A stretch of DNA of 64,000 bases, taken from NCBI RefSeq assembly GCF_036492245.1, contig NZ_AP025286.1:186001-250000 (forward strand), written 5' to 3'. Positions 8,616-17,297 of this stretch are shown piece after piece. The notes beneath the pieces are model-generated. The model was not told where the DNA came from. It did not search any database and worked only from the letters and a program-made list of their open reading frames with translations. Positions within the stretch are counted from its first letter, which is position 1. Each line of letters starts with the position of its first letter. The stretch comes from Treponema bryantii. Lineage in GTDB: Bacteria; Spirochaetota; Spirochaetia; Treponematales; Treponemataceae. The translations under genes were made by a program, and so were the position numbers.

Positions 8616-9300
8616 TTACTTGAACAGGCTATAAAATTATTTTCTCTTCAGGATTACGACTGCCGTGAACTTGAAGGTCACGAGGGCGGTCGCAATCGGA
8701 TTTTTGTTTACAGTAAGGATGGCGAGAAAAAGTTTATACTGCGGATTTCTGCGACTGGTGACAGGACTGAAAATGATTATCTTGCAGAAGCGGAGTTTGT
8801 AAGATATCTTGCGAAAAACGGCGCTTCTGTAGCGGATGTGATTCCGAGTGCCAACGGGAAACTGGTGGAAGTTATTGATGCGGATGGCGGAGGGGTTACA
8901 GTTTCCATCTCCCTTTTTGAATACGCCAAAGGAATGCTTTTGTGCGACAACGGTTACTGTTATCGCGAAGGAGCGTCACTTGAAGAATACTTTTTCAACA
9001 CCGGAAAAACCGCTGAATATTACGGACTCTACAGAGATATTTATCCGACTTCACTTTTTGAAAAACTATACTCACTTGGATATGAAAGAAGAGCCGGTAA
9101 CGCAGGACAGCAATGCACTGGTAAAGAAAATTAATCCGTCCTGGCACGGTCGAATGCTTGCTAGCCGTGGAGTTATGGCAAGTATGAACGAAGAACAGCT
9201 GCTTCAGTTTGATAAAGAACACCGCGCAATGCTCGAAGAAAAATATCCTGAGAAGTTCGGAATCAAACATAAGATATTTTTGACCTGGTATAAATTTTAA
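8616..9300 (+). pseudogene. chimeric remnant: phosphotransferase head joined to methyltransferase pieces
   Basis: Translation from 8616 gives an APH-type kinase N-lobe (ELEGHEGGRNRIFVY, KKFILRIS, SLFEYAKGMLL, NGYCYREG) up to about 9010. The frame then changes family: YYGLYRDIYPTSLFEKLY is the N-terminus of a class I SAM methyltransferase, whose core (the GxGxG region) is missing; after a frame change near 9085 the methyltransferase C-terminus follows (SWHGRMLASRGVM, KHKIFLTWYKF, stop at 9300). The putative original APH start ATG at 8610 is followed at once by TAA. The kinase catalytic HGD motif is absent. Neither enzyme can be functional. Confidence 0.65.
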
Positions 9301-9427
9301 TTATAACAGGAATTATTGAGCAGGCGATTTCTGCTTCCCAGCCATATATTCAGAGTATTAAAACTATGATTATATGATATAATAACTCTAATGCTGGTCT
9401 ACATGGTAGACTAAGAGGAAAAAAGTT
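9301..9427 (+). other. short intergenic stretch with a -10 element
   Basis: TATAAT at 9378-9383 lies about 45 bases before the ASCH gene; no good -35 box is seen. An open stretch ending at 9379 (with IIEQAISASQPYIQ) could be one more gene tail but is not recognised. Confidence 0.3.
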
Positions 9428-9898
9428 ATGAGTACACCTAATCAAGTTTGGAATAATTATTTGAAGTCTCTTGGCGAAGACCCCGCAAAGACAGAAAAAG
9501 CCTTTCCGATAGTAGATCATTTTTGTGATGAAAAAGTACAGACAGATAATCTTTATAATTTAGTAATTCAAGGAATAAAACGGGCAACTACAGCAAGTGT
9601 AAAAATTTGTGAGTACTATAATGAAGATTTTTCAAAACCTGGGGATTACTGGATACTAACAAATTTTGATGAGTCTGAATGTTGCGTATTGCAGACAGTA
9701 AAATCAACAATCAAAAAATTCAGTCAAATTACTGAAGAAGACGCATATATCGAAGGTGAAGGTGATAAAACTTTGAAATACTGGCGGGAAGTTCATAAGT
9801 CTTTTTTCGAAGAAGAATATAAAAGTCTTGGCTGGAAATTTTCTGAAGACATAGAAGTTGTCTTTGAAGAGTTCAAAGTTGTATATGTTGAACTGTAG
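9428..9898 (+). CDS. ASCH-domain protein
   Basis: A 156-residue ASCH-fold protein: the central segment LVIQGIKRATTAS followed by GDYWILTNFD and CVLQTVKSTIKKF matches the beta-barrel of the ASCH/YqfB group (the related YqfB hydrolyses N4-acetylcytidine). Function here is unknown; RNA or nucleoside binding is the usual inference. Independent unit with its own -10 box; the downstream GNAT begins 17 bases after its stop. Confidence 0.75.
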   Translation: MSTPNQVWNNYLKSLGEDPAKTEKAFPIVDHFCDEKVQTDNLYNLVIQGIKRATTASVKICEYYNEDFSKPGDYWILTNFDESECCVLQTVKSTIKKFSQITEEDAYIEGEGDKTLKYWREVHKSFFEEEYKSLGWKFSEDIEVVFEEFKVVYVEL

Positions 9899-9914
9899 CT
9901 TAACGGGAAGAATA

Positions 9915-10430
9915 ATGAATTACATAATCGAAACAGAACGTCTAAAATTACGCGAACTCACTTTGGATGATACAGAAAAGCTTGCACTTGTGCTTTCGGA
10001 TCCACAGTCAATGAGATTTTATCCGCATCCTTTTTCCAGGGAAGAAGTTGAGAACTGGATTAAATGGAATATCGACAATTACAAAAAATATGGCTTTGGA
10101 CTCTGGGCTGTAATTGAAAAAGAATCAGACGAATTCATCGGCGACTGTGGAATCACCATGCAGCAGATTGGAGATGATTTGTTCCCCGAGATTGGTTATC
10201 ATCTTAGAAAAGAATTTCGCGGCAACGGTTATGCTACCGAAGCTGCCCGTGCCTGTTCAGATTTTGCAAAGAGTAGGGGAATCAAACAGATTATTTCCTA
10301 CATGAAGTCCGACAATCTTCCGTCCCGCCATGTTGCCGAACGAAATGGTATGACCTATGTAAAATCTTTTACTAAGACTGTAATGGGAAAAGTTGTTGAA
10401 GACGAAGTTCTTTATATGAAAACATTATAG
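9915..10430 (+). CDS. GNAT acetyltransferase, RimJ/RimL-like
   Basis: A 171-residue GNAT opening ETERLKLRELTLDDTEKL, the standard start of the RimJ/RimL subgroup. The acetyl-CoA loop is EFRGNGYATEAARA near residues 103-116, followed by NLPSRHVAERNGM. The frame is open from 9858 but ATG 9915 has GGGAAG upstream and fits the family. Likely acetylates a protein N-terminus or an amine drug; unproven. Confidence 0.82.
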   Translation: MNYIIETERLKLRELTLDDTEKLALVLSDPQSMRFYPHPFSREEVENWIKWNIDNYKKYGFGLWAVIEKESDEFIGDCGITMQQIGDDLFPEIGYHLRKEFRGNGYATEAARACSDFAKSRGIKQIISYMKSDNLPSRHVAERNGMTYVKSFTKTVMGKVVEDEVLYMKTL

Positions 10431-10440
10431 GCGGCTTAGA

Positions 10441-11328
10441 ATGGAAAACTGGGATGATAAGTTTGATTATTTAAAACTGACACGCTCTCTTTATCTGAAT
10501 ATTGACTATCTTCAGTTTCTTATTGAAAAGGTCTGGAAGATTACGAAGAAAGTTGATGTGATAGATTTTGGCTGTGGTTACGGATATCTTGGGCTAGCGC
10601 TGATGTCATTGCTACCGAACGGTAGTTCCTACACTGGAGTTGATATTTCTGAAGAACTAATCAATAAAGGAAAAGAGATTTTTAAGGAACTCCCGTTTAA
10701 TCATAAGTTTATTCTTTCATCAGCAAACAACGTTCCAGAAAAAGATGATACTTTTGACATCGCAATTTGTAATAGCGTTCTGATGCACATTCCTGAGCCC
10801 GATGCTGTGCTGGCAGAAATGAAACGCATCACAAAAAATGACGGTATGATTATTACCTGCGAATCAAACTGGAATGCGGTAAACGCCCTTCTTTATATCG
10901 ATGGCATTAAAAAGAGTAAAATCACAGACCTTGGTTTTCTGCAAATCCTGTTTGAACGCATTCATGAAAAAACAAAAACAGATGGAAATATCGGAATGAA
11001 AATGCCTGTCATCATGGCACGGAATAATATCAAAAATATTCAGGCCCGCATCAGTGACAGCGTTCGGATTATTCTCGCAGATGAAAAAAATCAAGATCAG
11101 GATTCTATTTACACCTCATTACAATCTGATGGTTTTGGAGAGGAACTTAGCGATGAACAAAAATCAAAGAAAATAAATTGGTTTATGGAACTCGGATTTT
11201 CGGAAGAAGAAGCAACCAAATATCTTGAAAAAGAAATCAAACTGAACGAAATCTTCAGAAACCGCGACGAGTTGAATCTGGTTTATGCTGCTGCCATGAC
11301 TTTCTGTTTTGGTTATGTAAGTAAGTGA
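10441..11328 (+). CDS. class I SAM-dependent methyltransferase
   Basis: A 295-residue methyltransferase. Motif I is VIDFGCGYGYLGLAL (residues 39-53), followed by the acidic GVDISEEL, and motif IV region FDIAICNSVLMHIPEP. The C-terminal half is longer than the Methyltransf_11 core and probably forms the substrate cap. The stop overlaps the possible GTG start of the next GNAT. Confidence 0.8.
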   Translation: MENWDDKFDYLKLTRSLYLNIDYLQFLIEKVWKITKKVDVIDFGCGYGYLGLALMSLLPNGSSYTGVDISEELINKGKEIFKELPFNHKFILSSANNVPEKDDTFDIAICNSVLMHIPEPDAVLAEMKRITKNDGMIITCESNWNAVNALLYIDGIKKSKITDLGFLQILFERIHEKTKTDGNIGMKMPVIMARNNIKNIQARISDSVRIILADEKNQDQDSIYTSLQSDGFGEELSDEQKSKKINWFMELGFSEEEATKYLEKEIKLNEIFRNRDELNLVYAAAMTFCFGYVSK

Positions 11329-11336
11329 GATTAGTG

Positions 11337-11798
11337 ATGGATTTACAAATCAGAAAAGCAATTCCCGAAGATGCAGAAATCCTCATAAAAATTTACAACG
11401 ATGCATTTTATGAAGATTGTGTTCGCTATGGAGTGTGTCCAGCGTATGGCCGCTCGGTTGAAGAAATGAAAAAATCAATCATCGAAATTTCAAAATATAT
11501 TGCGTATCATGATTCGACACCGATTGGCGTTATTTCGGTAAAAGATGAAGGAGATGGAGTTTATTATATCGGCTGCCTCTGTGTGATTCCCGAGTTCCAG
11601 CGTAAGGGCATAGGTCATCAATTAATTGAGTTTATGAAGACTCAATACAATGACTGGAAAAAGATCGAGTTAATCACTCCAATCGATAAAGAAAAGAATG
11701 TAAACTTTTATACCAAGAAATGTGGTTTTAAGATTGATAATGAAGAGATGGACAGCTCTGTAAAAGTTTATCACTTCAGTATGCAGAGGAACTCTTAA
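11337..11798 (+). CDS. GNAT-family N-acetyltransferase
   Basis: A GNAT of 153 residues if read from ATG 11337 (MDLQIRKAIPED); a GTG at 11325 overlaps the preceding stop and is a weaker choice. The acetyl-CoA loop is PEFQRKGIGHQLI and the C-terminal strand is FYTKKCGF. Probably co-transcribed with the methyltransferase. Substrate unknown. Confidence 0.78.
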   Translation: MDLQIRKAIPEDAEILIKIYNDAFYEDCVRYGVCPAYGRSVEEMKKSIIEISKYIAYHDSTPIGVISVKDEGDGVYYIGCLCVIPEFQRKGIGHQLIEFMKTQYNDWKKIELITPIDKEKNVNFYTKKCGFKIDNEEMDSSVKVYHFSMQRNS

Positions 11799-11807
11799 GA
11801 GGGATAT

Positions 11808-11849
11808 ATGAAAAGCAATTGTGAAAATTTTGAAATAATTAAGTTGTAA
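11808..11849 (+). other. 13-codon open frame, possible gene head
   Basis: ATG at 11808 follows GAGGGA by three bases, so the ribosome site is good, yet only 13 residues (MKSNCENFEIIKL) precede the stop. It resembles other heads in the window in which a start and ribosome site survive without the gene. Confidence 0.3.
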
Positions 11850-11961
11850 ATTTCTTTTTATTCATGTACCTTTTGAAAAGAATATCAGCAACATTTCGGA
11901 ATTACGCGAAAAGTTAAATTGCGTGATAAAAAGTTTATAATAAAGTATGAATAATAGGAAA

Positions 11962-12501
11962 ATGACTAGATACATTGCACTGCTTCGAGGAATAAATATC
12001 AGCGGAAAGAATAAAATCTCAATGTCTGAACTGAAAACTGCTTTGATAGAGAAGGGCTTTTCAGAAGTTTCTACTTATCTCAATAGCGGAAATATTATTT
12101 TTTCAGATGATGAGGCTGACACAATCGTTCTGACTGATAAAATCAAAACTCTGATTCAAGAAAAGTTTTCTCTCGATATTCCTGTTTTTGTAATCGCCCA
12201 AAGTGAACTTAAAACACTGCTGACCAAAGCTCCGACCTGGTGGGGAACTGACAGCAAAGACATTTACGACAATCTGATTTTTACGATTTCACCGCATCGG
12301 ATTGAAACGGTTGTTGAAAAAATTGGAGAGCCTACTGCAGAACTGGAAACGGTTGAAATCTGCGGGAATGCTGCATTCTGGTCATTTGACAGAAAACAAT
12401 ATGCAAAGGCAAATTGGTGGAAAAAGACTGCTGCCGCTGGAATTGGAGAAATGATCACAATCAGGACAGCGAATACTCTGAAGAAAATTGCGGAGATGTA
12501 A
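11962..12501 (+). CDS. DUF1697 family protein, copy 1
   Basis: About 179 residues, beginning MTRYIALLRGINISGKNKI, the conserved N-terminus of DUF1697, with later AFWSFDRKQYAKANWWKK and GEMITIRTANTLKK. Function is unknown for the family. An upstream ATG at 11947 is possible. A second full copy lies at 27871-28410 with near-identical motifs, so this is a recent paralogue pair. TATAAT-like sequence at 11935-11941 may serve as its promoter. Confidence 0.8.
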   Translation: MTRYIALLRGINISGKNKISMSELKTALIEKGFSEVSTYLNSGNIIFSDDEADTIVLTDKIKTLIQEKFSLDIPVFVIAQSELKTLLTKAPTWWGTDSKDIYDNLIFTISPHRIETVVEKIGEPTAELETVEICGNAAFWSFDRKQYAKANWWKKTAAAGIGEMITIRTANTLKKIAEM

Positions 12502-12504
12502 GAA

Positions 12505-12888
12505 ATGAAAATTGAGCATATTGCCCTTTATGTAAACGAGCTAGAAAAAGCCAGAGACTTTTTTGTGAACTATCTGAATGGAACTTCGAATGCTGGTTAT
12601 CATAATCCTAAAACTGATTTTCGTTCATATTTTATTTCTTTTGAAGACGGTGCAAGGCTTGAGTTGATGCACAAACCTGAAATGACTGATAATGAAAAAC
12701 ACTTGAATCGGACGGGATATGCCCATGTGGCATTTAGCCTGGGCAGTAAAGAAAAGGTTGATTCTCTGACAGCAAAACTAAAGTCTGACGGTTATGAAGT
12801 TATCAGCGGTCCACGAACAACTGGTGATGGTTATTACGAAAGCTGTATCGTGGCTATTGAAGGTAACCAGATTGAGTTTACAGAATAA
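12505..12888 (+). CDS. VOC family protein (glyoxalase/bleomycin-resistance fold)
   Basis: 127 residues with the paired beta-alpha-beta-beta-beta modules of the VOC fold. Metal ligands are plausible at H5 (KIEHIALYV), the Glu in LELMHKPE, H74 (YAHVAFSLG) and the final QIEFTE. Starts three bases after DUF1697 copy 1. Small VOC proteins range from lyases to drug-binding proteins; the substrate here is unknown. Confidence 0.8.
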   Translation: MKIEHIALYVNELEKARDFFVNYLNGTSNAGYHNPKTDFRSYFISFEDGARLELMHKPEMTDNEKHLNRTGYAHVAFSLGSKEKVDSLTAKLKSDGYEVISGPRTTGDGYYESCIVAIEGNQIEFTE

Positions 12889-12901
12889 AGATTAGGAATT
12901 G

Positions 12902-13738
12902 ATGATGCGAATATTAAATCTTGTAGAAAATGAAGTGGGTGATAGAGGCTGCGAAGCTGCACACGGTCTTTCGTTTTATGTTGAAACTGAAAATCATAAG
13001 TTTCTCTTTGACTCAAGTCCTAGCGAGGTAGTGATTCGTAATGCCCGGATGCTTGGCGTAGATTTGACTGCTGTTGATACAGTGATTTTGAGTCACGGTC
13101 ATTATGATCATTCGGGCGGAATCCTGCCGTTTGTGGAGTTGAACCCACGGGCAAAGATTTACATGCAGCATAATGCCGGCGGTGAATATTATGCCTTCGA
13201 TGGAGAAGAGCAGGGTTTCCGCTATATCGGGATTGATAAAAAGATTCTCTCGCTGCCTCAGGTTCAGCTTTTGAAAGGTGATACAAAAATTGATGACGAG
13301 CTTCAGGTTTTCACTGTTGATAATCGTGCCTTTCCGCTTCCTTCTACAAACAAGCGTCTTCGAGAGCTGTGCGATGGTCAGTATATCCAGGATGAATTCC
13401 ACCACGAACAGAATCTGCTTTTGATAGCGGGCGGAAAGAAAATCCTTTTCTGTGGCTGTGCGCACAACGGCATTCTGAATGTGATGGAAACGCTTGAACG
13501 AAAGTTTGGCCCGGCCTCACTCCCAGATCTCGTAATTGGTGGTTTCCATCTTATGAAGCGAACCGAGTTCTCTGAAGCCGATACCGCAGAAGTTACAGAA
13601 ATCGCAGATCGTCTCAGAGCATACAAGGCTCACTTTGCAACCTGCCACTGCACCGGACTCCCGTTTTTCAATCAGATGAAAGAAAGCATGGGCGACCAGT
13701 TGAGTTATGTTCACTCTGGGGATGAGGTTGAGGTATAA
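12902..13738 (+). CDS. MBL-fold hydrolase, methanopterin-synthase-like group
   Basis: About 278 residues. The metal motif SHGHYDHSGG (near residue 66) is intact, with later CGCAHNG and GGFHL regions that fit the MBL group annotated as 7,8-dihydropterin-6-methyl-4-(beta-D-ribofuranosyl)aminobenzene-5'-phosphate synthase-like. That pathway name is inherited by homology only and is unlikely to be the role in a bacterium like this. Two or three ATGs are in tandem at 12899-12905. Confidence 0.78.
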   Translation: MMRILNLVENEVGDRGCEAAHGLSFYVETENHKFLFDSSPSEVVIRNARMLGVDLTAVDTVILSHGHYDHSGGILPFVELNPRAKIYMQHNAGGEYYAFDGEEQGFRYIGIDKKILSLPQVQLLKGDTKIDDELQVFTVDNRAFPLPSTNKRLRELCDGQYIQDEFHHEQNLLLIAGGKKILFCGCAHNGILNVMETLERKFGPASLPDLVIGGFHLMKRTEFSEADTAEVTEIADRLRAYKAHFATCHCTGLPFFNQMKESMGDQLSYVHSGDEVEV

Positions 13739-13740
13739 AA

Positions 13741-13839
13741 ATGAAGATCAGAAAATCAACAGAACAAGACTTTACACGAATTATGGAGATTTATGCGTTT
13801 GCGCGTGAATATATGAAAACGCATGGAAATCCAAAATAA
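13741..13839 (+). pseudogene. 5' head of a GNAT acetyltransferase gene
   Basis: A 32-residue frame starting MKIRKSTEQDFTRIMEIY and reaching EYMKTHGNPK, the exact style of the first ~30 residues of a common GNAT subfamily (…FMKTHGNP…W), then a stop. The acetyl-CoA-binding part is absent. It begins two bases after the MBL gene stop. Confidence 0.6.
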
Positions 13840-13885
13840 ACATTTTATATTCGCTTTAAAAACCCTAAGATAATTCTGCCATAAA

Positions 13886-13928
13886 GTTCAATAAAGAACT
13901 AGAGTTAGATTCTATTTATAAATAGAAT
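13886..13928. promoter_or_regulatory. palindromes upstream of the GH13 gene
   Basis: AGTTC/GAACT arms at 13886-13901 and a perfect 20-bp palindrome ATTCTATTTATAAATAGAAT at 13909-13928. They lie about 85-125 bases before the glucosidase start and may be operator sites for a sugar regulator. No regulator gene is adjacent, so this is inference. Confidence 0.4.
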
Positions 13929-14010
13929 ATTATATAGAACTTCAGCAAATCTGATGTTACAATAAAATCTGCCCGCAAGAAAATACCAGAAGCAAAAAAG
14001 AGGAAATAAA

Positions 14011-15549
14011 ATGACAAAACAACCGGAATGGCTTAATACTGCAGTTTTTTACGAAATTTATCCGCAGAGTTTTATGGATTCTAATGGAGATGGAATCGGC
14101 GATTTTAATGGAATTATTTCTAAGCTTGATTACATTAAAGAGCTTGGTTGTACTGCAATCTGGATGAATCCTTGTTTTGATTCTCCTTTTGGCGATGCCG
14201 GTTATGATGTTAGTGATTATAAAAAAGCGGCTCCACGTTACGGAACAAATGCTGATTTGGAAAAACTTTTTAAGGAAGCACATAAGCGCAACATGCATGT
14301 GCTTTTGGATTTAGTTCCAGGCCATACTTCCGTAGAACACAAATGGTTCAAAGAATCAATGAAAGCCCAGAAAAATGAATTTACTGACCGTTACATCTGG
14401 ACTGATTCAATCTGGAAAGAACCAAGCGGTTATGGCTCTCTTCGCGGCATTTCTGACAGAGATGGTTCCTGCGTTGTAAACTTTTTTTCTCATCAGCCTG
14501 CATTAAATTATGGATTTTATAAACCAAGCGAAAGCTGGCAGCAAAGTTTTGATGATCCGGGGCCTCAGGCAACTCTTGAAGCAATGAAAGATGTTATGCG
14601 TTTCTGGCTGAACCTTGGTGCTGATGGTTTTAGAGTTGATATGGCAGGCTCGCTTGTTAAAAATGATGAAGATGGAAAAGGTACTATTCGTTTATGGAAA
14701 AATGTACGCGCATTTCTTGATAAGGAATTTCCATCTGCAGCAATGGTTAGTGAGTGGGGTGAACCCGATAAATCTTTGCAGGGTGGTTTTCACATGGATT
14801 TTCTGCTTCATTTTGGACCTTCTCACTACAATGATTTATTCCGCTGCCGGGAGCCGTATTTTTCCAGTCGTGGAAAAGGTGATGTAAAAGAGTTTGTAAA
14901 AAAATATCTGGAGAATTACGAAAAATCTGAACGAAAAGGTTTAATCTGTATTCCATCGGGAAATCACGATATGGACCGTCTTGCAAGAAGTTTAAATCCT
15001 CAAGAAATGAAAATTGCTTTTGCTTTTCTTTTGACTATGCCCGGCGCTCCTTTTATTTACTATGGTGATGAAATTGGAATGCGTTATGTTGAAGGGCTTG
15101 TTTCAAAAGAAGGAGGCTATGGCCGGACCGGTGCACGTTCTCCAATGCAATGGGATTCTTCTAAAAATGCAGGTTTTAGTTCTGCCGACAAAAAGAAGCT
15201 CTACATTCCTCAAGATCCGGCTCCGGATCGCCCTACTGTAAAACAGCAGATAGCAGATAAATCATCTTTGTGGCATGAAGTAAAGGCTTTAATCAAATTA
15301 AGAATGCAGACTCCGGCACTTCAAAATCTTGGTGAAATTGAGTTTATTGAAACTGGATATCCGCTTGTTTATAAACGAATTGCTGCTGATGGAAAAGCCT
15401 GTATGGTTATCATCAATCCTTCGCAAAAGAAATGTGAGGTAAAAATGAAAGAGGGCCAAGTTTTGCATATTACAGGAAAAGGCGCAGAATATAAGAATGG
15501 ATGCTACAAAGTTGAAGGTGGAACTGCAGTGATAATAAATTTGGCGTAA
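14011..15549 (+). CDS. GH13 family alpha-glucosidase/amylase
   Basis: 512 residues with all four GH13 regions: DLVPGHTS (region I), GFRVDMAGS with the nucleophile Asp near 210 (II), VSEWGEP with the acid/base Glu near 248 (III), and GNHDMDR near 318 (IV). The opening FYEIYPQSFMDSNGDGIGD is typical of oligo-1,6-glucosidase, sucrose hydrolase or trehalulose/trehalose-6-phosphate hydrolase types. No signal peptide, so it cleaves imported oligosaccharides. GAGG precedes the ATG. Confidence 0.87.
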   Translation: MTKQPEWLNTAVFYEIYPQSFMDSNGDGIGDFNGIISKLDYIKELGCTAIWMNPCFDSPFGDAGYDVSDYKKAAPRYGTNADLEKLFKEAHKRNMHVLLDLVPGHTSVEHKWFKESMKAQKNEFTDRYIWTDSIWKEPSGYGSLRGISDRDGSCVVNFFSHQPALNYGFYKPSESWQQSFDDPGPQATLEAMKDVMRFWLNLGADGFRVDMAGSLVKNDEDGKGTIRLWKNVRAFLDKEFPSAAMVSEWGEPDKSLQGGFHMDFLLHFGPSHYNDLFRCREPYFSSRGKGDVKEFVKKYLENYEKSERKGLICIPSGNHDMDRLARSLNPQEMKIAFAFLLTMPGAPFIYYGDEIGMRYVEGLVSKEGGYGRTGARSPMQWDSSKNAGFSSADKKKLYIPQDPAPDRPTVKQQIADKSSLWHEVKALIKLRMQTPALQNLGEIEFIETGYPLVYKRIAADGKACMVIINPSQKKCEVKMKEGQVLHITGKGAEYKNGCYKVEGGTAVIINLA

Positions 15550-15573
15550 TACAAATGGAAACAAGAGGCAAAA

Positions 15574-15660
15574 ATGATTAAAGGAATCCACCATATTTCA
15601 ATGAAATGCGGAAGAGCAGAAGAGCTGTCTAAGGTCCGTGAGTTTTTTATGGAGAGATAA
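15574..15660 (+). pseudogene. 5' head of a VOC-family gene
   Basis: 28 residues beginning MIKGIHHISMKCG and ending …VREFFMER with a stop; this is the N-terminus of a glyoxalase/VOC protein (typical start …GIHHISLKC…). The rest is lost. It lies between the GH13 and nucleotidyltransferase genes and ends four bases before the latter's start; its last codons (GGAGAG) now provide the ribosome site for that gene. Confidence 0.6.
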
Positions 15661-15664
15661 AATT

Positions 15665-16330
15665 ATGGAATATTTAAATATTGATAACTACCTGGAAAAA
15701 CTCATTTCGCGATGCAAAGAAGCTTTTGGAAATCGGCTTGTATATGTGGGCCTTCAGGGAAGTTACTTGCGTGGTGAAGCAACAGAAAACAGTGATATTG
15801 ATGTGATGATCGTACTGGATGGATTTTCGGTTGAAGATATGAAAACTTATCGTGACATTCTGAAAGAAATCGGATGGTATGAAAAATCATGTGGTTTTAT
15901 TTGTGGTAAAAACGATCTTGCAAACTGGAATCCGCTTGAAGCTTTGCAGCTTAGATATACGACAAAAGATTTACTTGGTAAACTTGAAAAGCTTCTTCCT
16001 CCGGCGACAAGGCAGGACGAAATCAATTATGTAAAAATCAGCCTTGGAAATTTTTATCACGAAATCTGTCATCGCTTTATTCATGGTGGCCAGGAAAAAA
16101 GCCGCGACAAGCTTCGTGTAAGTTGCAAGCAGTTGTACTTTATAATTCAAAATCTTCATTATCTTGAGACAGGAAATTTTATTTTGAAGAAGAGCGACCT
16201 GAAAGTTGCAGTGTCGGTACAAGATTGCGAAATGCTTTGCATCCCGGAACTGCCCGATGATTATGATTTTGAAAAAACTTATAATGCAGTAATTGCCTGG
16301 TGCCAGAAGGCTTTTACAAGAATAAAGTAG
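15665..16330 (+). CDS. nucleotidyltransferase-domain protein
   Basis: 221 residues. The Pol-beta nucleotidyltransferase core is GLQGSYLRGEATENSD with the catalytic pair SDIDVM near residue 44, followed by a helical C-terminal part (HEICHRFIHGG) like that of antibiotic adenylyltransferases and small stand-alone nucleotidyltransferases. ATG 15665 is preferred because GGAGAG precedes it. The target is unknown; aminoglycoside-type or toxin-like activity are both possible. Confidence 0.75.
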   Translation: MEYLNIDNYLEKLISRCKEAFGNRLVYVGLQGSYLRGEATENSDIDVMIVLDGFSVEDMKTYRDILKEIGWYEKSCGFICGKNDLANWNPLEALQLRYTTKDLLGKLEKLLPPATRQDEINYVKISLGNFYHEICHRFIHGGQEKSRDKLRVSCKQLYFIIQNLHYLETGNFILKKSDLKVAVSVQDCEMLCIPELPDDYDFEKTYNAVIAWCQKAFTRIK

Positions 16331-16373
16331 GGGATGTCAATAGCATCGGGCAAAGTGTTTTTAGGTTTTATAA

Positions 16374-17297
16374 ATGAAATATCCAATATCTAAAGAATTA
16401 AAAAGCATCTCAATCTACAGCGGTTCGATGGTTGGTCGTTTATATCCTCTGGTGAACTTTGCTTATGGTTTTATTAAATGTAAATCGGATGAATTTGTTA
16501 CGGTGAAAAAATATTCTACGCCTGGCTTTGACGGAGCAGAGCTTTCAACTTTGATAATAGAACCGCGTAAAAATGAAGGTCCCCTCCCCTGCATTATGTT
16601 TTTTCATGGTGGTGGATTTTTGATGAGGGCATCTGCAGCTCACTATGAAATTGCAAAATGGTATGCCCGCGAATTGAAATGTAAGGTTGTCATGCCCGAT
16701 TACAGACTTCTTCCAAAATATCGCTATCCTCTTGCGATTGAAGACTGTTACAGCACTTATATGTGGGTTTTGCAAAATGCAGAATCAATGAAAATCAACA
16801 AAGAAAAAATTATCGTGGCAGGAGACAGTGCCGGAGGAAATATTGCTGCTGCGGTTACTCTTATGCTGCACGATAGAAATCAGACTCTTCCAAAAGGCGC
16901 AATGCTTATATATCCCGTTCTTGATAAAAGAATGATTACAGATTCTATGAAGCGATTTACCGACACTCCAATCTGGGATTCGAATTGCAATAAACTTTTC
17001 TGGGATATGTATTTGAAAGGACAGGAGCACAGCCAGGCAAAATATGCATCAATTTCAGAAATTGAAGATTTGGGATTTTTCCCGCCAACCTATATTGAAG
17101 CTGCAGAATACGATTGCCTCCACGACGAAGGAATTGAGTTTGCAGAAAAGTTAAAGACCCAGAATATCACAGTTGAAGTTCATGATATGAAAGGCACCTG
17201 TCACGGTTACGAAACAGCGATAAAAAGTTCGATAGTAGAAAAATGTATGGCGTGGAGAGTTGAATGGATAAGGAATGAAATAATAAAGAAGAATTAG
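16374..17297 (+). CDS. alpha/beta hydrolase, HSL-type esterase
   Basis: 307 residues. The oxyanion-hole motif HGGGF (near residue 78) and the nucleophile elbow GDSAGGN (near 150) identify the hormone-sensitive-lipase family; the Asp (EYDCLHDEG) and His (GTCHGYE) of the triad are present. Likely hydrolyses short-chain esters, for instance acetyl groups from plant polysaccharides, but without a signal peptide. Runs directly into the GNAT gene (stop followed by ATG). Confidence 0.85.
   Translation: MKYPISKELKSISIYSGSMVGRLYPLVNFAYGFIKCKSDEFVTVKKYSTPGFDGAELSTLIIEPRKNEGPLPCIMFFHGGGFLMRASAAHYEIAKWYARELKCKVVMPDYRLLPKYRYPLAIEDCYSTYMWVLQNAESMKINKEKIIVAGDSAGGNIAAAVTLMLHDRNQTLPKGAMLIYPVLDKRMITDSMKRFTDTPIWDSNCNKLFWDMYLKGQEHSQAKYASISEIEDLGFFPPTYIEAAEYDCLHDEGIEFAEKLKTQNITVEVHDMKGTCHGYETAIKSSIVEKCMAWRVEWIRNEIIKKN

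Noticed and set aside
13839-14010. Riboswitch before the GH13 gene
   Set aside because: The palindromes there are simple inverted repeats, with no conserved riboswitch core or terminator switch.
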